Positions 49,901 through 61,900 of a DNA stretch of 64,000 nucleotides are shown here, piece by piece. The translations under genes were made by a program, and so were the position numbers. This DNA comes from Cymodocea nodosa (Eukaryota; Streptophyta; Magnoliopsida; Alismatales; Cymodoceaceae). The notes beneath the pieces are model-generated. The model did not search any database, was not told where the DNA came from, and was given only the letters and a program-made list of their open reading frames with translations. How positions within the stretch are numbered: the stretch's first letter is position 1; each line of letters starts with the position of its first letter. The stretch is taken from positions 14,515,501 through 14,579,500 of the forward strand of contig CM072339.1 in the NCBI GenBank assembly GCA_036874045.1, written 5' to 3'.

Positions 49901-52900
49901 CTTAACTATAAAGAGACTTGAACTTCCCATTGACTAATCATAGGGCATGAACAACTAGTAACAATAGCGATAATTGATTTATCAGAAAGATGAGATAAAC
50001 GGTCAAAAAGGTTGCATGTACCTAATATATAAGAGGAGACTCTAAAATCTATGATCCAAGAATCATCATTGAAGGCTAATAGGGCAATGTCGATACTTGA
50101 ACAAGAAGATGTAGCTTGAGCACTCATAGCACTCGAACTAGAATTTTGAGTTTGGATAAACTGTTCATAGTCAGTTTGGGGGATAATGACTATAAGACCA
50201 AAAGGAGTACTAATCTCTAATATGACATGAGCAAACTGAGCAGACTTTAGATGAGAAAACTTTTTCCAACACTTTTCAAATAGATGTCCTAGTTTTCCAT
50301 ACCACTGTCATTTTAAACGTTGACAATCTCCACAACCTTTACCACAGTCATGACTGTCAAAGGCAATCAATGTAGATGTCTCCTCCTAAATGATCATGTC
50401 CAAGGTTGACAAGTATAGAGACACACAAAGCCTTAGTGAAGGTATCAACTAGGTCAGACATCTGATAAGCTCCTAAAATAGCCTCATGAATCTGAGAAGC
50501 AATAGTAGAGTTGATACTAGCAAGATAAAATGTCATTTCAAGTTCCTCCTTATATCTTTTAAAGGTGGCAATAACTAAAGTAGAAGGTTGATAGATATCT
50601 AATTCATTCATCAACCTACAAAACAGACTATAATGGTCTTAACAAGTGCTATCTTATTGTTGAAAGTGAAGCAAATCTTCACACCTGCAAGATTTTTGAT
50701 ATGTTTTTCTCATACCTATAGGTTTTACACAAGTTATCCCAAATCTCCTTTGCAATCTTCATCATGACTACACCTTGAACCACATTGGCTTCCATACTTG
50801 ATAGCATCCATGAACTAATAGTAATATCATCAGCAAGCTAGTCCCTATACTCTAGTTCCTTAATATCTAGGGGCAATGAAAAGAGATGTTTCTCTTAACG
50901 ATAAGCAATAACTATTTGCTCAGAACTTTATACCCATATGATGTAGTTGGAACCATTTAATTTTTCAAACACACTAGGAAAATTCTTAACTAACAAATCA
51001 CTACCACGAATGTTTGATGAGCTTGATGCCATAACTTTCACAAGAGAAGTGCCAAGGTTTAACAAGCAAATATTTATCTAAGTTTTTTTTTTTATTGCAC
51101 AAGAGTCACTATGTGTAAATGTCCATCACTGTCCACTGTTCAACCAATGCACTGAGTTTTGATACTACAAGTAAACAAAGAACGATAGGCTTGTTTTTGC
51201 AATAAGGGAGGACAATACCGAAAAGCTAGCAGTTCCGATGGGTGAAGAAAAGCTAAGTGGATTGAAGCTTCGAATGGTGAAGGAAGTCTAGAAGCGTTCC
51301 AGTGAGGCTATAGTGAAGAAGGCGTCAGCACGACCTAAGTTTCCTTTGAGTTATTGGCAATCTAGATCTAGCCAACAAAGTCTAGAAACTTGAGGATAGA
51401 CGAAGGTGAGGGAAAGCTTGATTAGCAATTTGAATCTAACTAATGGTCTTCACATCTGACAAATGAAGAAATCAACAATTTGAATCCAGTCGAGAGATGA
51501 CAGTCCTTCCTCTTTCAGTCGTTCAATAAGAATTGTCACCCATTAAGGAGCAGTGATCAACATCGATGATGAAAAAAAATGTCAACCATTAAACCTAGGA
51601 GCAAAAGACATGCGTTTCTTTAGTGATTTGTGTTCCCTTCAATGATGGTGGATTATAGTGGCTTCTTTAGTGTTTGGTTGTGATGGAGTTCGATGGATGA
51701 TGAGTCATAACCTAGTTCTGATAGCAAGTTAAGCAAGAACTTGACAAAATCGATTGATACACAGCTTTAGGGTACAAGAGAGGGGAATATATACCCCTTG
51801 GAATAATCGGATATCCATTTAGATCTAAATGGAAATCCAATGGATGCAAGTAATATGAATATTCTCTACCACAGTCTAAATCACACCCTTTTCTAATAGA
51901 AAACATGGCTAGAACTAACACCCTAGTCAGAAATCTTAGTGCAACCTCAAAGAAATTGAATGAGATGAATTACTTGATGTGGGCTAAAAGCTTCCAGAAC
52001 TTTATTAGGGAGGGGTTCTAAACCTCGAGCAGGTGTTGGTAGCAGCAAGGAGTGAGTCCTTGATCCCTACCAGTAGCAATGGGAGAAAGGGGTTCTTGGA
52101 CCCTTATTAGTGGTGGTAGGAGGGAGGATTTCTCCCCTTAGTAGTGTGAGACTAAGGAGATGGTAGGTGGAGTAGAAGAGGTGGTGAAGAGAGGTGGTAG
52201 TTAGTAGTGGTTAATGACTACCTTAAGGTTTAAACCCATACTTTTATACCATGTGAAAATGTAAGATTTTGGTAAGAATGAATTGTTATTAGCAAAGATA
52301 ATGTCTTTATTTATAGACTTCAAGGATATGATCATCTCATCACTAGCAATGTGGGACTAAAACCACTAAATACACATAACTCTAATACATTATTTACTCT
52401 AGCAGTTACAATAAAGGAGTTGACATGTGTAACATGGCAATGGGAGAGCATGTAGCGATAGTGGGAATATTCCTTCTCAAAAATGGAACTAACCCTTTAA
52501 ACGAGTGAAATTGTTGTCATTATGCAACCATCTCCTATTCATGAGGCAACATTGACAAGCCTAATGGAGACTAGTTCTATCAAGCTATAAAGGGATGAGA
52601 TGGAGCATAAAGAAACTACTAATGAAGACCTTCATTTCCTTCAAATCCATCTCGGGAACCAAAGGATAGGGAGTATTTGGTTGGTAGTCAAGGCTTTTAT
52701 TGAATAGAGGTGCTTCTTTGAAGGCAAACCTTAGTCAAGAAAAACTTCAAGGCTAAATGGAGAAGGCTATTTAAGGAGGACCAAAGGCTACTAAATGTTG
52801 GTGGCATCAGTTATCAATGAAAATCTTGACTTGTACATGATTGTAAGCATTTTTAAAAATAGAATTCCACTAGAGATTTTTGTATCAATCTCCCCTATTA

Positions 52901-55900
52901 AAGAGTAAGGAATGTGCAGCCAAAGAAAAGGTGCCACTAGCATTCAATTTCTTGATGACAAAAGTGGCATCTACTAGTCAACTAATAACCATACCTTTGT
53001 ACACATTTTAGCCTTAAAGATAATTTCAGGCAAAAGCTCTTTTTCTGGTGTTAATTTCATAATTGGCTCTTAGCTTGATTATGAGACTATCGGGTGGATT
53101 ACGAAATATGTTTTCCATATTGACCATTGTTGTGGCTTGTAATTTACATGAACACCTTAACACATTTACAACTACCACCAATTAAAGTAATCCATGTATA
53201 AATTTGAAATAAGCCCTTCATGTCATCCACTTGCTCCTCAATCACCACAAGTTTCTTCATCCTCCCATTCATATAAAAGCTCTAACTCAATTTGTTTTCT
53301 AATGGAGCTCTTCAACTTTTAATGGTGATTGAATTCTCTTTCACACAAATCCAAGAGATTTTATCCCATATCATGTCTCACATTTTGAATTCTTCCAAAG
53401 AAATATTCTCATCCTCTCCAATGAAATTAATAACATGGAATTAAAGCCAAGTGAGAGAACATTAAGTTAAAGCCATAATTGGAAATTATCTTTGTCACTA
53501 CCCATCATCAAGAAAGAAGACTACTACTACAAGAGTAAGATGAGTTATGTCCTTCATAAGCGAAAGACACATAAGTATTTTAATCCAAAAGATCTACCTT
53601 TTTCTATATTATGTCTTGTGCTCTAGAGTACTTTGTCATTGATTTAAAAAAAGCTTAGGATAGAGTACTTAAAAAACCTATTGTACTTAAAATAGTTACT
53701 AGTGTCAAAATTATAAGAGGAAACTAAAAAATTTCCAATAGACATAAATTTACATCAAAGGTCCCCTCTAAAGTCTATATCTTTTCATCTTGATTATAAA
53801 TGAAATAACTAAGAAAATTCAAAGAGAAATACCTTGATATATGTTAATGACATAATCTTAACCAATGAAAGTAAGTCAAGAATTAATTCTAAATTAGATT
53901 TATAGAGAGACACTTTAGAGGCCAAAAAATTTAGAATGAGTAGGTCAAAAACTAAATAAATAAAATGTAGGCTTAGCAATAATAAGAATGATAAAAGTAT
54001 ATACTAAGATGACTATAAGATTCATAAAAGTAAAACTTTTAAATATTTTGGGATATGTGATAAGTAGTAATGGTGAAATTATAAAGGATGTTATTTATAG
54101 GATTAAAGTAGGATGGATGAAGTAAAAAAATGCTTCCAGAGTGGTGTGTGATAGGAGAATACCATTAAAATTAAAAGGAAAATTCTAGAAGACTATCATT
54201 TGCTTAACCATACTTTATGACTTAGAATTATAGGTTGTAAAGCATGAACATATGGAATATGTATATGCTTAGATAGGTAAATAGTAACCTCATAAGAGAA
54301 GCTAAAAAATGATTTTATTAAGAATAGAGTAAGAGTTACACCTATTGAAGATAAAAGAAAATCAAGTTAGATGGATTAGTTACACCTATTGAAAACTGTG
54401 CTTCAAAATTGAAAGAAAATATTTAAATTTATGTAATTTAATAGAATATTTGACAAAGGTCTCAAATATCTGTATTGAATATTGGTCCTTCAAAAACAGG
54501 AAACATATTGCAGATCAAGGTTCATATCGGTGGAAATGCAATACTTTTGTGGAAATAGCTAAAAAACTTCAAATTTCAATTTGAAACTCAAGGATAAGAT
54601 AAAATAAGTTATGATAAGCATACAAAAATACCTAGATACATCTTTTAGGCAATTACCATGCATAAAATATCGATTAGATAAAAATATAGTAGTCACATGC
54701 ATGAGAAAAATTTTAAAACATATACAAATAACCAAAAAAGACTCAATGACAACTGATTTAAAATTCAAATCATTTGAATAAAATCTAGGCTACAATTAAA
54801 TATAATTTAAATTATATTTCAAGTTATATTTTAATAAAAACCAAGTTACATTACAATACATATCAAGTTACATTTCAATAGAATCCAAGTTACGATTCAA
54901 TATTTATCAAAGTACATTTCAATAAAATCTAGCTTACAATTCATACATAAAACACAAATTAATAAGATTATGCAAAAATTGTATCAATTATAAGATTTTA
55001 GAGTAAATTATAAATTGTTATTCCTATAATGTAGTTAATATCTTTTTAACAAAATCTTACATGAATTAATTTAAAAAATAGAAAATAAAGTTCATGAGAA
55101 TACAAAGGGATAGGTACCAAAGGAATGTTATTCACGAATATTTTTCTTTTTTCACATATTTCTTTTTTCTCTTTTCTCCATATTCACTTTTTCTTTTTTT
55201 TCCTTTTTTTTTCTGTTTCCCTTTTTTCTTTTCTTTTTTCCTTTTCCTTTCACATGTTTCACCCCCTCCCTCCTCCTTCACCATCCTCCCTCCCCACCTT
55301 CCCACCTAAAGACCCTAAAGGGTTATAGTAGTGAAAAGGAGGCTGCAATAGAGCTTTCAACGATCAATGGAGACTTCAATGATCAATAATGAACCCTTTG
55401 GTGAAGGCTTCAATGATTAACAACAGTTTCAATAAAGAAGTCATCTCTAGATCAACTAATCCAACCTCCAACAAGTTAAAAATACATTGAATCTATTGAT
55501 TTGTCAATCTAACACCAATTCTACACAATGAATCGTACAATCCACCAGATCATAGAAAATACAATGAGCTTCATGATCTTAAACTCAACGAACCTAGAAA
55601 AGTCAATACACAAATACAACGAAGTAAGTTCATTGAGTTTAGTCAAACTCAACAAGTTGAGAATATATATAGAATTGAGGCATGTAAACCTAACAAAATA
55701 CATTCATAAGATTTACATAAACACAACAAAGGACTCATAGCATGCACATAAATTCAATGAGTTAAGTTCATTGTGTTTACTCTAAGACGTCATTGATTAA
55801 AAAAGACAAGTCTAAACACAACAGAGTAACTTTATTATGTTTGAATGAACCTTACAAATATATTGCAACTTAGTCAATCAAAGACTATTTCTATAAATTC

Positions 55901-58900
55901 AATTGATCGTTAGAACAACAAATCATTTCTACTTTTAAAACTATCAAGATCAACAAGTACAGCAATAGAATTTCACAAGATTAGAAAGAATTTGATTCTT
56001 ACATATACAGGTATAAATACAACTAAATCATTTAATAAAAACATAGAGAGCTAGTGCATAACAAGAATATACACTCAAAAAGTAGAAAACCAAATTGAGA
56101 AAGTTTCAACGTAGAAATTACGAAAGTCAAGAAGATTAACAAAACTCTCTATATGCTAAAAGTCAAATTCACAAAGAATTGTTAGTTTGTAGCTTCGACT
56201 CTAAAACCTCTAATTGGTTGGTTCTTGAACTTTGACTTGAAAGCTCTAGATTGGTTGGTTTTAGAAATTTGACCTAAAAGTTCATTGGTGTTGGTTTTTA
56301 CTTTGACCTGAAAGTAAGTTATGTAAGTTTGAACACTTAATAAAACTCAAGTCGTGTTTGAAAATGAACTAACCATTAATAATGAACCACCTAAAATTCT
56401 CTATGTTCTATTATTTATTTTCTATTGTACATGTTTTAATTTATTTTGTTGTGATAACTGAACATATGCATCATGTTATATAAGTTAAAAATCATTTTAA
56501 TTGAGTAACTTCACCATTCACCTCTCCTTTAATGTATCATACGGTCTTAACACATTAATCTGCTAGTGTCAAAACTAGTGAAACAAATGGTTCAACTCAA
56601 ACAAAAAGTTGGAGTTTAAATGGGTTTTTTTCACTATTCAAATGTGAAAAGAGATGGAGTAAGTTGGAAGTCAGTTTCCACAACTCCCAAAAAGAACTTG
56701 ATTGAAATTACATGTCTACCCCTATGATCAATAGATTTTTGTGATGTTTCTTAAATGCTTTGTTAAACAAGGATAATTTCAGGATGGTTATATTTAAATT
56801 CAGGACACTGCATTTATTTGTCTTTTTTTTCCTTTAAGTTGTAAATTTTTAGTTTTATTGATATGTAAATTAAATTATGATTGTAACTATTATATTATTG
56901 CTTGCAATTAATAATATACTTGAAATTTAATATTGATTTTCACAACAATGTTATTAATTAATTTTGTAACAATGTAAATAAATAAATAATTTATTCCTTC
57001 TCATGCTATATATCAAATAAAGTTATCAATGGCATTACAATGTAATTATTATTTCCAGTCAAGGGTAATACTGGAAATTTCTACTATCTTCGTGGAGGTG
57101 GAAGTTTTTCACAAACACAACTTCCAAATCCCTCAGAAAAAAGGGAGGAGCTACCCTACAGTGTCTGTACATAGCTCTCAACCTCTAAGAGCTAGAGCTA
57201 AGAGATAAGCAAACATAATCTTAGAAGGAAAGGATTCATGTGGTCAACCACATGTGGCAGGATGATGGCTCAACCATAAAAAGCATTTTATTCTCATCTG
57301 ATTAATCATTTTTGTTTTAATGATAAATAAGACTCTAGAATTAGCTAAGCCTACATGAGGAAATCATCTCTACTTCACCAACAATGGGGGCTACTACAAG
57401 GGTAGGATGAGTTATGCTCTTTAGGAGTGGAAGACACATGAGAATTTTAATAAACATACCAAAATATATGTTGATAATCGATTGTGTGTAATACCAACCA
57501 AACATTATTCTATATAGTAAATCTACAATGCCTTCAAAATTTGCTCAATTTTAGTTATCTTTTTTATGCATAATTAAGATGCCTCATAATCTGAACTGAA
57601 CTGACCCTAATTCCCTAAATACCTAAGTCTTGGGGATTGAATAACCCTTATCAAGCCAGGCCTGATTTCCATTGCGGTATTTCACATGTTAGTCTTCTTG
57701 TTTCCAGTCAGCATGGTCAAGATGATAGAAAAAATGATTAAATTTGTTATGGCACAGAAATAGGTCTAACACAGTAGACATCTACCTAGTTGGATAGGAA
57801 ACAATATGCATGCCACTGAGATATGGTGGTATTGGAATCAGATCTACAATGGTCTTTAACAAATCCCTCCTATGCAAATACTTGTGGCAAATAGAGGGTT
57901 GAGGAGCTCAATGACCCTCAATTATTACTTGTAGTTTTGGACATGCCAAATTCTCACATTTCTAGCACAACATTCCATTCATTCAAGGTTCCTTCTAGAA
58001 ATGCCTACAATTCAACTTGGGGTAGGTCCTAAGCTTTGTTTTAGCAGGACACACAATGCCCGATTGTTTTGGTTGAGGATTGTCAAACCATCTTTGATCA
58101 TACTAGAGACACCTTGGCCAAATTGAATGAAATGCCAAAAATACATGGTCATGGGACTTAAAACTAAGCAGAAATATTTGTGCATAGCTAAGGTGACAAG
58201 GTGCTTAGGAGGTAAGCCTAGAGCCCAGATGCCTTGGGCATATTATTTTTTTAATTTCTTAAACATATATTATATGTATTTATACATATTTAATAATAAT
58301 TATGTATACTTTTAGCTTTATTATTTCTTAAATAGCATTTGAATACATAAATAATTCTAAGATAACATCAAAATATGAATAATAGTAATATGTACATTTC
58401 AGCAATATATATAATTATATATTTCAATAATTATGTATATTTCAGAAGTATCCCATAAAAAATATATATTTAACTTTTTCCCATGAAACATATTAAAAAA
58501 ACCTTTAAAACATATATTTAACAAATGGATCTTACAAAAACCTGCTCAAATAAGACAAGGCAAGCCTCCAAGGCATGGCAATATGTAAAACCATTAAAGA
58601 TCGAGCTTTCATGTGGTTACCCATGTCATGGTAGTCTTCTCACTAAAAACTCCAAAAGTAAATGGGTGAAAGGATGTGACTTAACATGCATGCCTTGGTC
58701 CAAAGGATCAGGGAGGCTGTCTAACAGTCACACCTTTCCTTTGGGTATCCAATCAGCAAGCAGGCCTACAACTAGATACTTCCTAAGCTTAATTCAAATT
58801 ATTTTTTGGCCTATATGGCTGCACAGGAATGAGATTCTGTACAACAGCCATATCAGTGGCTCTATAGAGAACATCATCAGAAAGGCAAGGAAGTTGCATG

Positions 58901-61900
58901 GGTTTTGGATGAAGCATGCCATAGTTGATTTTATTTTGTTGTTGAATCTTGCCACCTTGAAAAGGTTTTGTAATTTTGATGCATCTTATTAATCAATGAG
59001 AATCCCCATCTTAAAAAAATCAGTATAAGGATCTATTTATTCTAATAGCATGAATTAGTACAAATTCATTTAAAGGTTATTGATATCACAATAAATCAAA
59101 TAGGCATGCATTTAGATAGTTCTTTACAACCTTATTCAATTTCAATATACATAAAAAACCATTGGAAGGAAAACACCATCACGACAAAAACATAAATTTT
59201 AAAAGAATGTGTTTACTTAGAAAAGCTAGCAATTAATAAAGCTTACTGATAAAAGTTCTTGCACTGTTTCAAAGGCACCATCGCCAACAAGATCCAACAA
59301 ATCTCCAGCTATCTTAAAACAGAAATGCAGAACAATTTAACATAATATAGGGTGCAAATAAAGTATATAGCATCGCAAGTAAATTAAGTACCTCGTCACC
59401 TGCTTTATTAGACTTCAGCACTCTACAAAGAGCCAATGCAAGTTCATCTCCAGAAAGTTGTGAACCACAGTCCTTAACTATTAAATCACAGGCATTTTTT
59501 AAAAATCGCAGATTCACGATTCCACTTCTGGCACAAGTTTGAGATATTCTAGATTCGACGTGACCAGATTGATAACCATGAAAGGGTGAAACAGCAAGAT
59601 GGCTCAAGTTCCCAAAGAATGTACCATTTTCTAATGAAGCATTGTACAAAAAACGTTCTGGAACTTTAAAATCAAGGTTAGAACCAAATTCACTCAAATC
59701 AGATGTATCCTCAGCCATTTCTTTTTTGTCTGCAATCCCATGACCAGCATACTGCAAAGAATACAGCTTCATAGCTAGTGAAGAAATTTTCTGGAGATTC
59801 AAGTCTGAAACAGCACAGCCAACAACCCTCTGCATTTCTACCCTGAACAATTTAAACCAATAACCATCCAGTCAGAATTACAACACTACTATTTCAGGAG
59901 AGTCCTACAAGGTAGCTCCACTAGGTTAAAAAAATTGGTGGAATGAAGATGTACAAAAGATAATAAAAGAAAGAAAGAATACTATAAAACCTATCATAAA
60001 TGTAGAAATGAGAAAATTTTAAAGAAGTATAAGCTAGCAAAAAAGAATGTTCAAAAAGTTGTTAGCAAAGTTAAAAATAAGGCCTATAAGGAGGAAATCA
60101 ACTTAGATGGTTTGGTCACATCCTTCAAAGATCAAGGAACGCATCAATTAAGAGAAAAATTAATTGGTGTAGAAGAAGTAAAAAGAAGTAGAGGTAGGTG
60201 TAAAACTACTTAGGAATTATAAAAAAAGATTTGAATTTATTTAATTTAGCCAAAGATTTGACCATACATAAAAGTATTTGAAAGAAAAAGATTCAAGTAG
60301 CTGACCCTATGTAGTAGAAATATGGCTCAAACTATTGTTATTGTTGTTGTTGTACCATCCAATTAAGATTGGAGCTATTGCTAACTTATACACCAAAAAA
60401 AAGCAACTTCAATTAAAATATTCACAAATTGTACAACTATTTTTATGCCATATAAACTTAGGTTTTCTATATTGATTGCAATTCTTGTACCCTAATCTAG
60501 ATGCTATCTTCCAATCTATCTTCATTACCAACACCACTAGGGTACACATTACTTCATTCAGCTTTTCAAACCTATTTTTCTCTTACTAGACATGGCATTA
60601 TGGGTTCAATTTTGCCAATTAACATTTTCTAAAGTTTCTTGGAAGAAATTAAAGTTTTCCCATCTTAATCCTCCATTTAATAAAGGCATTTTAATGGAGA
60701 TTGGGGGTGTCAATTCCCATCCTATATGAATAATTCCTTCCTCTATAAAATTGGAGGGCTGGAGATCAAAAACCCATCCTATATGAACAATTACCTCCTC
60801 CATAAAAAGGTGGTGGAGATGTTCCCAATACAGTGGAATTTGCCCCACTTGCTAGTGAGAGCAGGGAAGCTTTCTTTCACCAACCCCACCAAGTGGGGTT
60901 AAAGGTGGTGGCCAGAATTTGTCACCTCCAGCAACCACCCACAAGCTCCCAACCCTCCAACAGAGACTTCTGATGATTCAACTCCCCATCCTTGGTTCCC
61001 ATTTTCTCATTCTCTTGATTGCTCTTCATTTCCTACATTGTTGAACCTACTTTTGTTGCTGGAACCTTCTTCTATTGTTGATGAAGTCCTTCAAATAGAA
61101 CAAGCACCTAGTATTTATACAGCAATAGAACAGGAAACTGATGGCCACTATGCACAACTGATGGAGATGAGCTGACTAACAATAAAATGGATTATGTTGA
61201 AATCCATCTTAACAGCTGTTAGCAGTTGCTTTTAGATCACAAATGTAGTGCAACAGAAATGAAAAATTACTATTCAAACCAATTCTATGCTGGCAATAAG
61301 TTTTCTGACAACAAAAATATCATTCTCAGTTCACTCGCCAAGCTAAATGTCCATAAAACAAGTCCATGATCTCTGTAACAGCCACTCACAGCTATCATAT
61401 GCTGACAACAACTACAAATACCTTAATCTGATTATGTATTCCAACTTCCAAAAGATAGTATGAAACCCCACTTTCACCTGGTTAGTTTTACGAGAAATTG
61501 GATGGGGATGATTCACATTGAGATTGAAAAAATCACCATGAAAATGTGAAAAATCACAAGAAAAACCAAATCTAAATTCCTCATAACAGTCCCAATGTGC
61601 AGCAAAATGCCAAAGCCCAAATGATCCATAGAAAAGCATGTAGCCAAAGGCCAAACTGATGTTGCTGCTAGTGTATTCACCCCATCAACAGTTTCTCGAC
61701 ATATCCCACGTCTCTGTTGATGAGGCAGCTAAGCCAACCACAACTTGGTCAATCAGAAATAAGAATCCTCAAATGGGGAGGGTAAACAGGCAACTGGGAA
61801 AAGGATATTCTAGTGTTTTATCCATTCCACGATGGAAAGGACAAAGCAGATCAATCAACATCAGCAGCTCATTTGCTTGCGTAGGGTGCCCACTTTCGAA

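Larger units (their letters stand above)
46888..51871 (-). mobile_element. Copia element E (minus strand), nested in element F
   Basis: LTRs at 46888-47020 (3') and 51727-51871 (5') are flanked by perfect 5-bp duplications CAGTC (46883-46887 and 51872-51876). The primer-binding site TGCTATCAGAAC is at 51726-51715, and the purine tract TTTGTGGGAGAG lies next to the 3' LTR. 4,984 bp in total. Gag, protease, integrase, RT and RNase H are all recognisable but broken. Same orientation as the helicase. Confidence 0.93.
45874..52019 (+). mobile_element. Copia element F 5' part, split by element E
   Basis: A 129-bp LTR (45874-46002, TGTTAGATTATT to CCTGTTTCA) is followed by the primer-binding site TGATATCAGAGC (46003-46014) and a leader to 46887. 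Element E interrupts it. After E, at 51905, gag begins with [20 protein letters not shown] and [16 protein letters not shown], breaking off near 52019. No pol region or 3' LTR was found. It is antisense to the helicase. Confidence 0.7.

Noticed and set aside
55094..55328. Phe/Ser-rich frames
   Set aside because: Produced by the polypyrimidine tract.
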